Assembly (NCBI RefSeq): GCF_009208555.1
Contig: NZ_WFLI01000033.1
Location: 1-64,000, forward strand
DNA length: 64,000 nucleotides
Reading direction: 5' to 3'
Source: Janthinobacterium violaceinigrum
GTDB taxonomy: Bacteria; Pseudomonadota; Gammaproteobacteria; Burkholderiales; Burkholderiaceae_D
The notes beneath the pieces were generated by a model. It ran no database searches, was not told the origin of the DNA, and worked only from the letters and a program-made list of their open reading frames with translations. The number at the start of each line of letters is the position of its first letter. The first letter of the stretch is position 1. Of this stretch, positions 16,474-23,907 are shown piece by piece. The position numbers were made by a program, and so were the translations under genes.

Positions 16474-17525
16474 CCCTCGCCTATCCCGCCGACGCGGCCA
16501 TCCTGATCGGCCGCTTCCAGCCTTTTCACAATGGCCATGCCGGCCTGCTGCAGAAGGCGCTGGCCACCGCGTCCAGCGTGGTGGTGGTACTCGGTTCCGC
16601 CTTCCATGCGCGCAGTCCGAAGAACCCGTTTACGTGGCAGGAACGGGCCGCCATGATCGCCGCCACCCTGCCCGAGGCGCAGCGCGCGCGCGTGCATTAC
16701 GTGGCCGTGCGCGATTACTACGACGATGGCTTGTGGGCCGACGCCGTGCGGCACGCCGTGGCGGGCGCCCTGCCCGCGGCGCAGCGCGTGACCCTGGTGG
16801 CCTGCTTCAAGGACGCCACCAGCTATTATCTGCACCACTTCCCCCACTGGCAGCTGCTGAATCTGGAAATCGACGCGGGCGCGCCCATCGGCGCGACGGC
16901 CATCCGCAACGTGCTGTTCGAAGCCGAGGACGTGGACGTGTCGCTGAGCGCCGTGGCGCAGCTGCTGCCGGCGGCCATCGGCCAGTATCTGAAAGCGTGG
17001 ACCTTGCTGCCGTGGTACGCGCCGCTGGTGCAGGAATACCGCGCCATCGAAGCGTACAAGGCGCGCTGGCGCACGGCGCCGTATGCGCCCATCTTTTGCA
17101 CCGTGGATGCGCTGGTGCAGACGGGCGGCCACGTGCTGCTCGTGCGCCGCGGCGGCTATCCGGGCAAGGACTTGTGGGCCTTGCCCGGCGGCTTCCTGGA
17201 ACCGCGCGAACGGCTGCTGCAGGGCGCCCTGCGCGAGCTGGCGGAAGAAACCCAGCTGGGCGTGCTGGCGCCTACCCTCGTCGAGGCGCTGGTCGGCGTG
17301 GCCGTGTTCGACCACCCGGACCGCAGCCAGCGGGGGCGCACCATCACGCATGCGCACTATTTTGACTTGAAGACGCGCCAGCTGCCTGCCGTGACGGCGG
17401 CCGACGATGCGGCGCTGGCGCAGTGGGTGCCGGTGAGCGCCCTGCCGGCCATGGAAGAGCAGTTCTTCGAAGACCACTTCCATATCCTGAACCACTTCCT
17501 CAAGCTCACGCACGAGGGGCGCTGA
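16470..17525 (+). CDS. nadM: Bifunctional NMN adenylyltransferase / Nudix hydrolase
   Basis: This 351-residue protein has two domains. Residues about 8-180 are a nucleotidyltransferase with the HxGH motif in GRFQPFHNGHAGLL and the ISAT-like loop GATAIRN, making NAD from NMN and ATP. Residues about 200-345 are a Nudix domain with a full box (G-x5-E-x7-REL-x-EE in GGFLEPRERLLQGALRELAEET), which in relatives hydrolyses ADP-ribose. ATG 16470 overlaps the nadE stop (ATGA); longer versions only run inside nadE in another frame. nadE and nadM feed NAD by different routes; no nadV is seen nearby. Confidence 0.92.
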   Translation: MTLAYPADAAILIGRFQPFHNGHAGLLQKALATASSVVVVLGSAFHARSPKNPFTWQERAAMIAATLPEAQRARVHYVAVRDYYDDGLWADAVRHAVAGALPAAQRVTLVACFKDATSYYLHHFPHWQLLNLEIDAGAPIGATAIRNVLFEAEDVDVSLSAVAQLLPAAIGQYLKAWTLLPWYAPLVQEYRAIEAYKARWRTAPYAPIFCTVDALVQTGGHVLLVRRGGYPGKDLWALPGGFLEPRERLLQGALRELAEETQLGVLAPTLVEALVGVAVFDHPDRSQRGRTITHAHYFDLKTRQLPAVTAADDAALAQWVPVSALPAMEEQFFEDHFHILNHFLKLTHEGR

Positions 17526-17553
17526 GGGGGCGCCGCAGGGCGCTTTCCCCCTC
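17524..17553. terminator. Imperfect hairpin between convergent nadM and a stress-type gene
   Basis: GAGGGGG pairs with CCCCCTC, and CGCC with GGCG around loop GCAG, with a CTTT bulge. There is no long T tract, so termination is uncertain. Confidence 0.35.
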
Positions 17554-17561
17554 GCCGCCCG

Positions 17562-18395
17562 TCAGGACGTCACGCGTTCCCAGCCATGCCTGACGGCCGC
17601 CTTGAAGTCGTCCCACGCGGACTGGGGATACGTGTGTTCCCAGTTGCTGCGCAGCTCGGGCTCGACCTGCTCCCAGCCTTGTCCCCGGTAGCTGTCGCTG
17701 CCCGCCATCGAATGGCCATAGCGGTAGGCGGGATCGTAGTCGTCGAAGCGCCCGCCGCTGGACGCGTACTGGCTGCTCCAGTGGTTGCGGTAGTACTGCT
17801 CGTCGTCGTAGCTGGTGCCGGGCAGGTTGTCGGCGCCGGGATAGCGGCGCACGTTGGCGCCTGCGCTGGACGGCGGCGGCGCTGCCATGCCGCCCGCAAA
17901 TTGCTGCGATGTGGATGTCGCCGCGTTCACGTTGCCGGCCGGCGTGCCCTGCTGCGATGGCGCGCCTGACTGCATGCTGGCGCCCTGGCGCATCGCGCTG
18001 TCGCTGGTGGGTGCGCCTTGCCAGCCGCCGGCGCGCCAGTGCTCGGCGTGCGCATCGATGTCGAGCGGCGCGTAGCGCTCGACGAGGTCCGTGGCGCGCT
18101 GGATATCGGCGTCGCTCGCCTCTTCCAAGGTCAGCACGACATGTCCGCGCCGCACGGCTTCCGCATAGATGTGGCGGTCGGCGTGGCTGCCGAACAGGTC
18201 CGTAAAGAAATGCTTGATGTTGTCGAGCAGGTTGTCGCTGTCGTCGCGGCGGATGTTTTCCGCTGCGGAAATATCGTCACCGCCCGCATCGTGCAGGCGG
18301 ATGTTGGCGCTGGGAAAGCCCGCCGTGATCAGGTCGTGCCGGGCGCGCTCGGCCATATCGCGCAGGACGAAAACTGCTGCCAATGTATGTGCCAT
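17562..18395 (-). CDS. Uncharacterised protein with stress-protein-like N-terminus and low-complexity middle
   Basis: This 277-residue protein has no signal peptide or membrane helix. Residues about 1-105 form an alpha/beta domain (TLAAVFVLRDMAERARHDLITAG, then GHVVLTLEEASDADIQRATDLVERY) that resembles general-stress-protein domains. Residues about 125-190 are Gln/Ser/Ala/Pro-rich and likely disordered. The C-terminal 80 residues are rich in Tyr, Trp and Asp (YYRNHWSSQYASSGGRFDDYDPAYRYG) and end in WDDFKAAVRHGWERV. ATG 18395 was chosen because GGAG lies 6 nt upstream. I do not recognise a defined family; a stress or desiccation role is only a guess. Confidence 0.7.
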   Translation of the reverse strand: MAHTLAAVFVLRDMAERARHDLITAGFPSANIRLHDAGGDDISAAENIRRDDSDNLLDNIKHFFTDLFGSHADRHIYAEAVRRGHVVLTLEEASDADIQRATDLVERYAPLDIDAHAEHWRAGGWQGAPTSDSAMRQGASMQSGAPSQQGTPAGNVNAATSTSQQFAGGMAAPPPSSAGANVRRYPGADNLPGTSYDDEQYYRNHWSSQYASSGGRFDDYDPAYRYGHSMAGSDSYRGQGWEQVEPELRSNWEHTYPQSAWDDFKAAVRHGWERVTS

Positions 18396-18440
18396 GATGG
18401 TCTCCAATCGGTGAACAACGTCCTTTCAGTGTAGGCCGTG

Positions 18441-18470
18441 AAAAACGAAAGGGGCGCTCGTTTGCCCCTT
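18441..18470 (-). terminator. Probable intrinsic terminator of the LysR-type gene
   Basis: Read on the minus strand, a 7-bp stem AAGGGGC/GCCCCTT with an 8-nt loop is followed by TCGTTTTT. It lies 65 bp downstream of the LysR-type stop. Confidence 0.6.
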
Positions 18471-18534
18471 GGAAATCGTTGTGTTCAACAAGTGTTGGCG
18501 ACCTGATATGGATGCCGTGGCGCCACGTGAAACC

Positions 18535-19437
18535 TCAGGCGGGCGTGCCTACGAACGCGCGCAAAAAGTCGATAAAGGCGCGCACTTTTTCCGCAATATG
18601 CTGCGTGTTCGGGTACACGGCATACACGCCCTGCTCCGGGAAGACGACGTCGGGCAGCAGGCGGCGCAGGCGTCCCGCGCGCACCTCGGCGGCCACCAGC
18701 CATTCGGGCAGCAGGGCCACGCCGCAGCCACCCAGGGCAAAGCCCAGCAGGGCCGAGGCGGAATCGGAATGGATGGCGGCATCGTCCTGCGCGGCAAAGG
18801 CGGCGGGGCCGTCCGGCGTCTGCACGTCCCAGCGCAGGGGCGACGCGAGGCGGCTGTGCGCCAGCCAGCGCGCGCGCTGCAGGTCGGGCAAGGTGGCGAT
18901 GTCGCGGCCGGGCAGGCTGGCCAGGTAGGCGGGCGAGGCGACGGGCCAGATCGCGTACGGCTCGATCAGCGCGGCGCGGTAGCTCGAATCGTTGAGGGAC
19001 CCCATGCGGATGGCCAGGTCATAGCCGCCCGAAATCAGGTCTTCGTGCGAGGACGACGAGGAATGCTGGATCTGCAGCTGCGGATGGGCGGCGGCAAAGG
19101 CGATCAGCGCGGGGACCACCGTGCGGCTGCCGTATTCCACGGTGGTGGTCAGGCGCAGGGTGCCGCGCAAGCCCTGGTGGCCCTGGCGCGCCGTCTCGAT
19201 GGCGCCGTGCGCTTCGCTGAGCACGCGCTGGCAATCCTCGTAAAAGCGCCGCCCCACGTCCGTCAGCGCCAGGCTGCGCGTGCTGCGCGTGAGCAGCGAC
19301 ACACCCAGCTCCGCTTCCAGCTGTTTCAAATTGAAACTGACGACGGCCTTGCTCTGGCCCAGCACGGCGGCGGCGGCCGTCAGCGAACCGGCGTCGACGA
19401 TGGCGATGAAAATACCCAGGCGGTCAAGACTGATCAT
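18535..19437 (-). CDS. LysR-family transcriptional regulator next to a DHA2 transporter
   Basis: This is a 300-residue LysR protein. The helix-turn-helix is at about 15-55 (GSLTAAAAVLGQSKAVVSFNLKQLEAELGVSLLTRSTRSLALT), and the substrate-binding domain runs from about 90 (LRGTLRLTTTVEYG). The sequence is of the CrgA/AaeR-like group. ATG 19437 (MISLDRLGIF) is the family-typical start; upstream codons run into the operator. It faces an MFS exporter across a perfect LysR-type palindrome and probably controls it. The inducer is unknown. Confidence 0.9.
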   Translation of the reverse strand: MISLDRLGIFIAIVDAGSLTAAAAVLGQSKAVVSFNLKQLEAELGVSLLTRSTRSLALTDVGRRFYEDCQRVLSEAHGAIETARQGHQGLRGTLRLTTTVEYGSRTVVPALIAFAAAHPQLQIQHSSSSSHEDLISGGYDLAIRMGSLNDSSYRAALIEPYAIWPVASPAYLASLPGRDIATLPDLQRARWLAHSRLASPLRWDVQTPDGPAAFAAQDDAAIHSDSASALLGFALGGCGVALLPEWLVAAEVRAGRLRRLLPDVVFPEQGVYAVYPNTQHIAEKVRAFIDFLRAFVGTPA

Positions 19438-19473
19438 AAATAAAAATGAGTAAACATGCGGGTTTCCGAGGTT

Positions 19474-19492
19474 TGTCAAAATTTGTTTGACA
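19474..19492. promoter_or_regulatory. LysR-type operator, perfect inverted repeat
   Basis: TGTCAAA-N5-TTTGACA is a perfect 19-bp palindrome containing the T-N11-A LysR core. Its right arm includes TTGACA, a possible -35 element for the rightward MFS gene. It lies 36 bp from the regulator's start and 72 bp from the transporter's. Confidence 0.65.
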
Positions 19493-19564
19493 GTGTAATC
19501 GGGGCTGGCCCGTTACGCAAATGGCCTGCGGCGCTTAAGCTGGCCGTTTGCCATTCGGAGCACC

Positions 19565-20986
19565 ATGGACTATCGCAAAAAAGTCGCGGCCATCTATCTG
19601 CTGGGGTTTTTCGTCGACCTGATCAACATGTTCATCACCAGCGTCGCCTACCCCGACATCGGCCATGCCTTGCACGCCTCGGTGGCGCAGCTGGCCTGGA
19701 TCAGCACCGCCTACATTCTCGGCCTGACCATCGTCATCCCAGCCAGCGCCTGGCTGGCTGCCTATTATGGCAGCAAAACGGTGTTTGTGTCTTCTTTGCT
19801 AATCTTTTTGTGCGCCAGCATCGGCGCCGGCCTGGCGCAGTCGATCGAGGCGCTGATCGCCTGGCGCTGCGTGCAGGGGCTCGGCGGCGGCTTGCTGATC
19901 CCGCTGGGGCAAAGCATGACCTACCAGCTGTACCAGCCCGCCGAGCGGCCCGGCCTGTCCTCCGTCATCATGCTGGTGGGCTTGCTGGCGCCCGCCCTGT
20001 CGCCTGCCTTGGGCGGTGCGATCGTCGACAGCCTGTCGTGGCGGGCGATCTTTTACCTGAACGTGCCGTTTGCCGTGCTGACGCTGCTGCTGGCCGTCTG
20101 CTGGCTGCGTCCCGATCCCCCGCGCGCTGCCGTTCCCCGTCTCGATACGGGCGGCCTGCTGGCGGGCAGCACGGCGATTTTGCTGCTGCTGCTGGGCCTG
20201 ACCATGCTGGGCACGCCGGGCGCGTGGCTGGCCGGCGCCGGCGTGCTGGCGCTGGGCGCCGCCTGCGCGTGGGGCTATGTGCGCGGCGCGCTGCGCAAAT
20301 CCACGCCCCTGCTCAACCTGCGCCTGGCTACCGAACCCCTGCTGCGCGTGTCCATGCTCATGTACCTGCTGGTGCCGGGCGTGTTCATGGGCGTGAGCCT
20401 GCTGGCCATGCTGTACCTGCAGGGCGTGCTGGGCATGCCCGCGTCCACGGCGGGCGCGCTGATGCTGCCGTGGGCGCTGGCCTCGTTTGCGGCCATTTCG
20501 CTGACGGGGAAAAGCTACCGCCGCGTGGGGCCGCAACCGCTGTTCATCGCTGGTGCGCTGCTGCAGGCGGCGGGCATGCTGCTGCTGCTGCGGGTGGACT
20601 CGGCGGGCCAGTTGTTCTGGCTGGCCGGCGCGTATGCCGTGATGGGCTTTGGCGGCGGCTTGTGCAGCAGCACGGCGCAAAGCACGGCGTTCCTGCGCAT
20701 GCCGGACGGGCAGCTGAGCCAGGCCAGCGCCGTGTGGAACATCAACCGCCAGCTGGGCTTTTGCCTGGGCGTGGCGCTGCTCAGCGTGCTGCTCAACAGC
20801 CTGCTGGCGGCGCACGGCATTAGCTCGCTGGACGACCCCGCCCAGCATGCGCGCGCGGCGCAGGTGTTTCACTGGTGTTTTGCGCTGGCCGCCGCCTCGT
20901 GCGTGCTGCCGTTGGCGCTGTGCGCGCGCATCGATAACCGCGCCATTCTCGACCTTTTACATCACCATGGAGTAGCGAAAAAATGA
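19565..20986 (+). CDS. MFS drug-exporter-type transporter (DHA2-like)
   Basis: This is a 473-residue membrane protein with about 14 hydrophobic segments. Motif A-like AAYYGSKTVFVSSLLIF after helix 2, RCVQGLGGGLLIPLGQSM in helix 4 and the antiporter motif C region GLLAPALSPALGGAIVDSLSWRAIFYLNVP in helix 5 are typical of EmrB/QacA-like proton-coupled exporters. It is divergent from a LysR regulator and overlaps the next small gene by ATGA, so the pair is co-translated. Substrate unknown. Confidence 0.9.
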   Translation: MDYRKKVAAIYLLGFFVDLINMFITSVAYPDIGHALHASVAQLAWISTAYILGLTIVIPASAWLAAYYGSKTVFVSSLLIFLCASIGAGLAQSIEALIAWRCVQGLGGGLLIPLGQSMTYQLYQPAERPGLSSVIMLVGLLAPALSPALGGAIVDSLSWRAIFYLNVPFAVLTLLLAVCWLRPDPPRAAVPRLDTGGLLAGSTAILLLLLGLTMLGTPGAWLAGAGVLALGAACAWGYVRGALRKSTPLLNLRLATEPLLRVSMLMYLLVPGVFMGVSLLAMLYLQGVLGMPASTAGALMLPWALASFAAISLTGKSYRRVGPQPLFIAGALLQAAGMLLLLRVDSAGQLFWLAGAYAVMGFGGGLCSSTAQSTAFLRMPDGQLSQASAVWNINRQLGFCLGVALLSVLLNSLLAAHGISSLDDPAQHARAAQVFHWCFALAAASCVLPLALCARIDNRAILDLLHHHGVAKK

Positions 20987-21390
20987 AGACAATGAACCCC
21001 TGTTTTGACGACGTGTTATCCACGCATGTGCTGATCCGCGAGTGGCTTTCGGGTGCAGCCACGGCACCCGAACATTGCGCCAATTTGCTCGCGCGTTTTT
21101 CACCCGGGTTCACGATGGTGGCGCCGGGCGGCAAGCCGCTCGACCATGCTGGCTTGACGGCGTTTTTCCAGGGCGCCGGCGGCAGCCGTCCGGGCCTCAT
21201 CATGCGTATTTCCGACCTGACATTGATACAGGACAGCGCCACCGGCGCCACCGTGTCTTACCGCGAATTCCAGTCGCTGCCCGGCGCAGAAAACACCGAG
21301 CGGCTGTCGACCGTCGTGTATGACAAAACACCGGCTGGTAGCCTGCTGTGGCGCCATCTGCACGAAACGTGGGTGGCGCGGGCGGATTGA
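20983..21390 (+). CDS. Small SnoaL/NTF2-like (DUF4440-type) protein
   Basis: This 135-residue protein has the alpha-beta pattern of NTF2-like folds: an N-terminal helix (DVLSTHVLIREWLSG), FSPGFTMVAPGGKPLDHAGLTAFF, strands around ATVSYREFQS, and the ending LLWRHLHETWV. DUF4440 proteins share this pattern. Its ATG overlaps the transporter stop, so it is translationally coupled to the MFS gene. It may bind or modify the exported compound, but nothing in the sequence proves this. Confidence 0.7.
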   Translation: MKTMNPCFDDVLSTHVLIREWLSGAATAPEHCANLLARFSPGFTMVAPGGKPLDHAGLTAFFQGAGGSRPGLIMRISDLTLIQDSATGATVSYREFQSLPGAENTERLSTVVYDKTPAGSLLWRHLHETWVARAD

Positions 21391-21469
21391 TCTTGCCACG
21401 TGGTGGCACGCGCGCTGCCTGAAGCACGATGCGCGTATCATGCGCTTCTTGCACTCGGAGAAAACACAG

Positions 21470-21886
21470 ATGCGCATAGACACGACATCGGACTCGCCAA
21501 GCTGGACCAAGGTCTTTGACATTGCTCATGAACTGCGGCAGCTTGGTCCCTTGATGGAAGAAAAATATCCTGATCTCGACTGGGAATTGTTTGTCTGCCT
21601 GCGCTGCGTGCCAAAAGACTTGCAGCGAAAAACATTCTGCCGCTATTACGCCAGCGACAAGATGTTCGGCCTCGATATCGCCATGGAAGAGGAAGACTTC
21701 GTGCCGGTGAAAAAAGACACGCCTGGGCAACGCAAATTGATCGGCACCGCTTTCTTCACTTTTTTTGCCGCCAGCATCCGGAAATACGAGAAAAAACTTC
21801 CGGGGCTCCAGCCCGTTTCAGCGCAGCTGATCGCCGATGTGCGGCAATGGTGCATCGCCAGTCAGTGGCTCGATTCCGCCGTCTGA
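21470..21886 (+). CDS. Uncharacterised small protein
   Basis: This is a 138-residue protein. The start was chosen because GGAG lies 9 nt before ATG 21470, while the longer frame upstream has no family character. It is charged and soluble, with three Cys in CLRCVPKDLQRKTFC, then FGLDIAMEEEDFVPVKKD and a helical C-terminus KLIGTAFFTFFAASIRKYEKKL. I do not recognise a family. It lies alone between the DUF4440-type gene and a converging DUF1349 gene. Confidence 0.6.
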   Translation: MRIDTTSDSPSWTKVFDIAHELRQLGPLMEEKYPDLDWELFVCLRCVPKDLQRKTFCRYYASDKMFGLDIAMEEEDFVPVKKDTPGQRKLIGTAFFTFFAASIRKYEKKLPGLQPVSAQLIADVRQWCIASQWLDSAV

Positions 21887-21908
21887 TGCGCCATGCACAC
21901 GCGGGCAC

Positions 21909-22484
21909 TCACGTGAGGTCGTGCAAGTCCTTGCGCTGCGCCGGGCCGATGGAAAACCGGGAAAATTCCACCTCCAGGCCACCGCGTTCCGGCGTGCAGC
22001 ACATGGGCCCGACGCGGTAGCGCGATGCCGCGGGAAACGGCGCCAGGCGCAGCAGCGGCCAGCGCTGGCCATCGGTCGAATACTGCACGCGGATGGCGCC
22101 TTGTGCCACCGTCACGCGCAGCCAGAAACCGTCGGGTATGGCGGGCGCCAGGCTGACGGCCCAGTCGGAGTGTTCCACCGTCAGCACTGTGCTGAGCAGC
22201 AGCTGGCCGTCGGAAAATTCGACGCCGCATTTGATCCAGTTCTGCTCGTCGATGCGCACCATCAAGCCGGCCTGGTCGTACAGTGCGGCATACTGCGCCG
22301 CCACGTGCAGCTGCGCCGTAAAATCGCCGTCGACGTCCGTGCCGAAAAAGTGGCCGCTGTCGCGGATAAAGCCATAGTGAGTCTTGCGCCAGAAATCCGT
22401 GCCCGCATCCGTTGTCACGCGCAGCTGCGCATCGTCGGCGGACCAGTTTTCCGGTGGATTGAGCCAGCTGCCTTGCGTGAACAT
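21909..22484 (-). CDS. DUF1349 (concanavalin A-like) family protein
   Basis: This is a 191-residue protein. Landmarks are WLNPPENW near the start, TDFWRKTHYGFIRDSGHFF, then AALYDQAGLMVRIDEQNWIKCGVEF and the beta-rich DGFWLRVTVAQGAIRVQYSTDGQRW. These fit the DUF1349 jelly-roll family seen in bacterial and fungal cytosolic proteins. The start at 22484 gives a typical length; the frame is open further upstream inside the outer-membrane factor gene but that part is a shadow. It sits 25 bp after the efflux operon and may be read through from it. Function unknown. Confidence 0.8.
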   Translation of the reverse strand: MFTQGSWLNPPENWSADDAQLRVTTDAGTDFWRKTHYGFIRDSGHFFGTDVDGDFTAQLHVAAQYAALYDQAGLMVRIDEQNWIKCGVEFSDGQLLLSTVLTVEHSDWAVSLAPAIPDGFWLRVTVAQGAIRVQYSTDGQRWPLLRLAPFPAASRYRVGPMCCTPERGGLEVEFSRFSIGPAQRKDLHDLT

Positions 22485-22509
22485 CGCGTGCCTTTCCGGG
22501 CTAAAAAGA

Positions 22510-23898
22510 TCACATAGTTTGCCCCCATCCCAGCGCCTTGTACAGGGCAATCGCGTCGATGTAGGACGCCGTTTCCGCCAGCAGCGCTTCGCGCCGGATA
22601 TCGAACAGGGCGCGCTGGTTTTCCAGCACGGCCTGGTAGCTGCCGGCGCCGCCCCGATAGCGCGTGCTGGCGATATCGAGCGCCGCATTGCCGTGGCGTG
22701 CCGACTGCAGCAAGGAGGCCAAGCGCGCCTGGTTTTCCGCCAGCTGCGTGACGGCGTTTTCCACGTCTTCCTGCGCGACCAGCAGCGTCTGCGCATAGCG
22801 GGCCAGCGCGCCTTGCGCCTCGGCCTGCGTGCCGCGCAAACGTGCCTTCACGCTGCCCAGGCGGAAGGCCGGATAGCTGACGGAGGGCGCCACCTCGAAG
22901 GCGCGCGCGCCGCCGTCGAACACGCTGCTGCCGCGCAGCGCAAAGAAGCCTAGAAAACCACCGAGGCTCAGGCGCGGATACAGGTCTGCCGTGGCGGCCC
23001 CCACGTCTTCGCTGGAGGCGGCCAGCAGGCGTTCGGCGCGCACCACGTCGGGACGGTGCTTGATCAACTCGTTTACGTCGCCCAGCGGCAGCTGGCCCGC
23101 CAGCGGCGCCTGTTGCCGCGGCATGGTGGCCAGCGCGATGGCGCCCGGTGCCTGACCGCTCAGGACATCGAGCCGGTACTGCGCCTGGCGCAAGCCCGCC
23201 TGCAACGGCGGCAAGGCCGCCTCGCTGCGCGCCAGGTTGGCCAGCGCGTTGTGGCGCTCTTCCGGCAAGCCGCTGCCGGCGCGGATGCGCGCGTCGGTCA
23301 ACGCCACCGTGTCGCGCCAGCTTTGTATCTGCGCCTGCGTCAGCGCCAGGTTTTGCTGGTAACCGAGCGCTTCGTAGTAATTGCGTGCCACCTCGGCGGC
23401 TATCGTCAGCTGGACCTGGCGCAAATCCGCCTGCGCCGCGTCGGCGCGCGCCTGTGCCGAGCGGGTGACGTGCGCGAGGCGGCCGAACAGGTCGATCTCC
23501 CATTGCGCATCGAAACCCGCGCGCGTGCTGGCGCTGGCGGCGCGGCTGTCTGGCGCATCCTGCTGCACGCTGCGCCGCCATCCTGCCTGGCCCGTGACGG
23601 TGGGCAGTTCATCGAGGCGGCGCTCGTCGAAGACGGCACGCGCGGCCAGCAGGTTTGCCTGCGCCTGCGCGATATCGAGGTTGTGCGCCAAGGCGCTGGC
23701 GATCAGCTGCGACAGGCGCGCATCGTCGAAAAACGTCCACCAGGCGGTGTCGCCGGCAGCGGCCTGGCCAGGCGCAAACTGCGCTTGCTGCGGGCTGGCC
23801 AGATGGATGTCGGGCGTGCCCGGCGCGATGTAGGCGGGGCTGACGGCGCAGCCGGCCAGCAGAGCAATGACAGCAAGGGGAAACAGTCGTTTTTTCAT
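22510..23898 (-). CDS. Outer-membrane factor lipoprotein of an RND efflux system (OprM/NodT family)
   Basis: This is a 462-residue TolC-like channel protein. The lipobox LLAGC puts the acylated Cys at about residue 17. Two OEP repeats are visible (about 60-250 and 275-455), with NodT-family features SQLIASALAHNLDIAQAQANLLAARA, FDAQWEIDLFGRL and HRPDVVRAERLLAASSEDVGAATADLYPRLSL. It completes the tripartite pump with the two upstream genes, 9 bp after the permease stop, in the order adaptor-permease-channel. Confidence 0.94.
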   Translation of the reverse strand: MKKRLFPLAVIALLAGCAVSPAYIAPGTPDIHLASPQQAQFAPGQAAAGDTAWWTFFDDARLSQLIASALAHNLDIAQAQANLLAARAVFDERRLDELPTVTGQAGWRRSVQQDAPDSRAASASTRAGFDAQWEIDLFGRLAHVTRSAQARADAAQADLRQVQLTIAAEVARNYYEALGYQQNLALTQAQIQSWRDTVALTDARIRAGSGLPEERHNALANLARSEAALPPLQAGLRQAQYRLDVLSGQAPGAIALATMPRQQAPLAGQLPLGDVNELIKHRPDVVRAERLLAASSEDVGAATADLYPRLSLGGFLGFFALRGSSVFDGGARAFEVAPSVSYPAFRLGSVKARLRGTQAEAQGALARYAQTLLVAQEDVENAVTQLAENQARLASLLQSARHGNAALDIASTRYRGGAGSYQAVLENQRALFDIRREALLAETASYIDAIALYKALGWGQTM

Positions 23899-23907
23899 GT
23901 GGATTCC

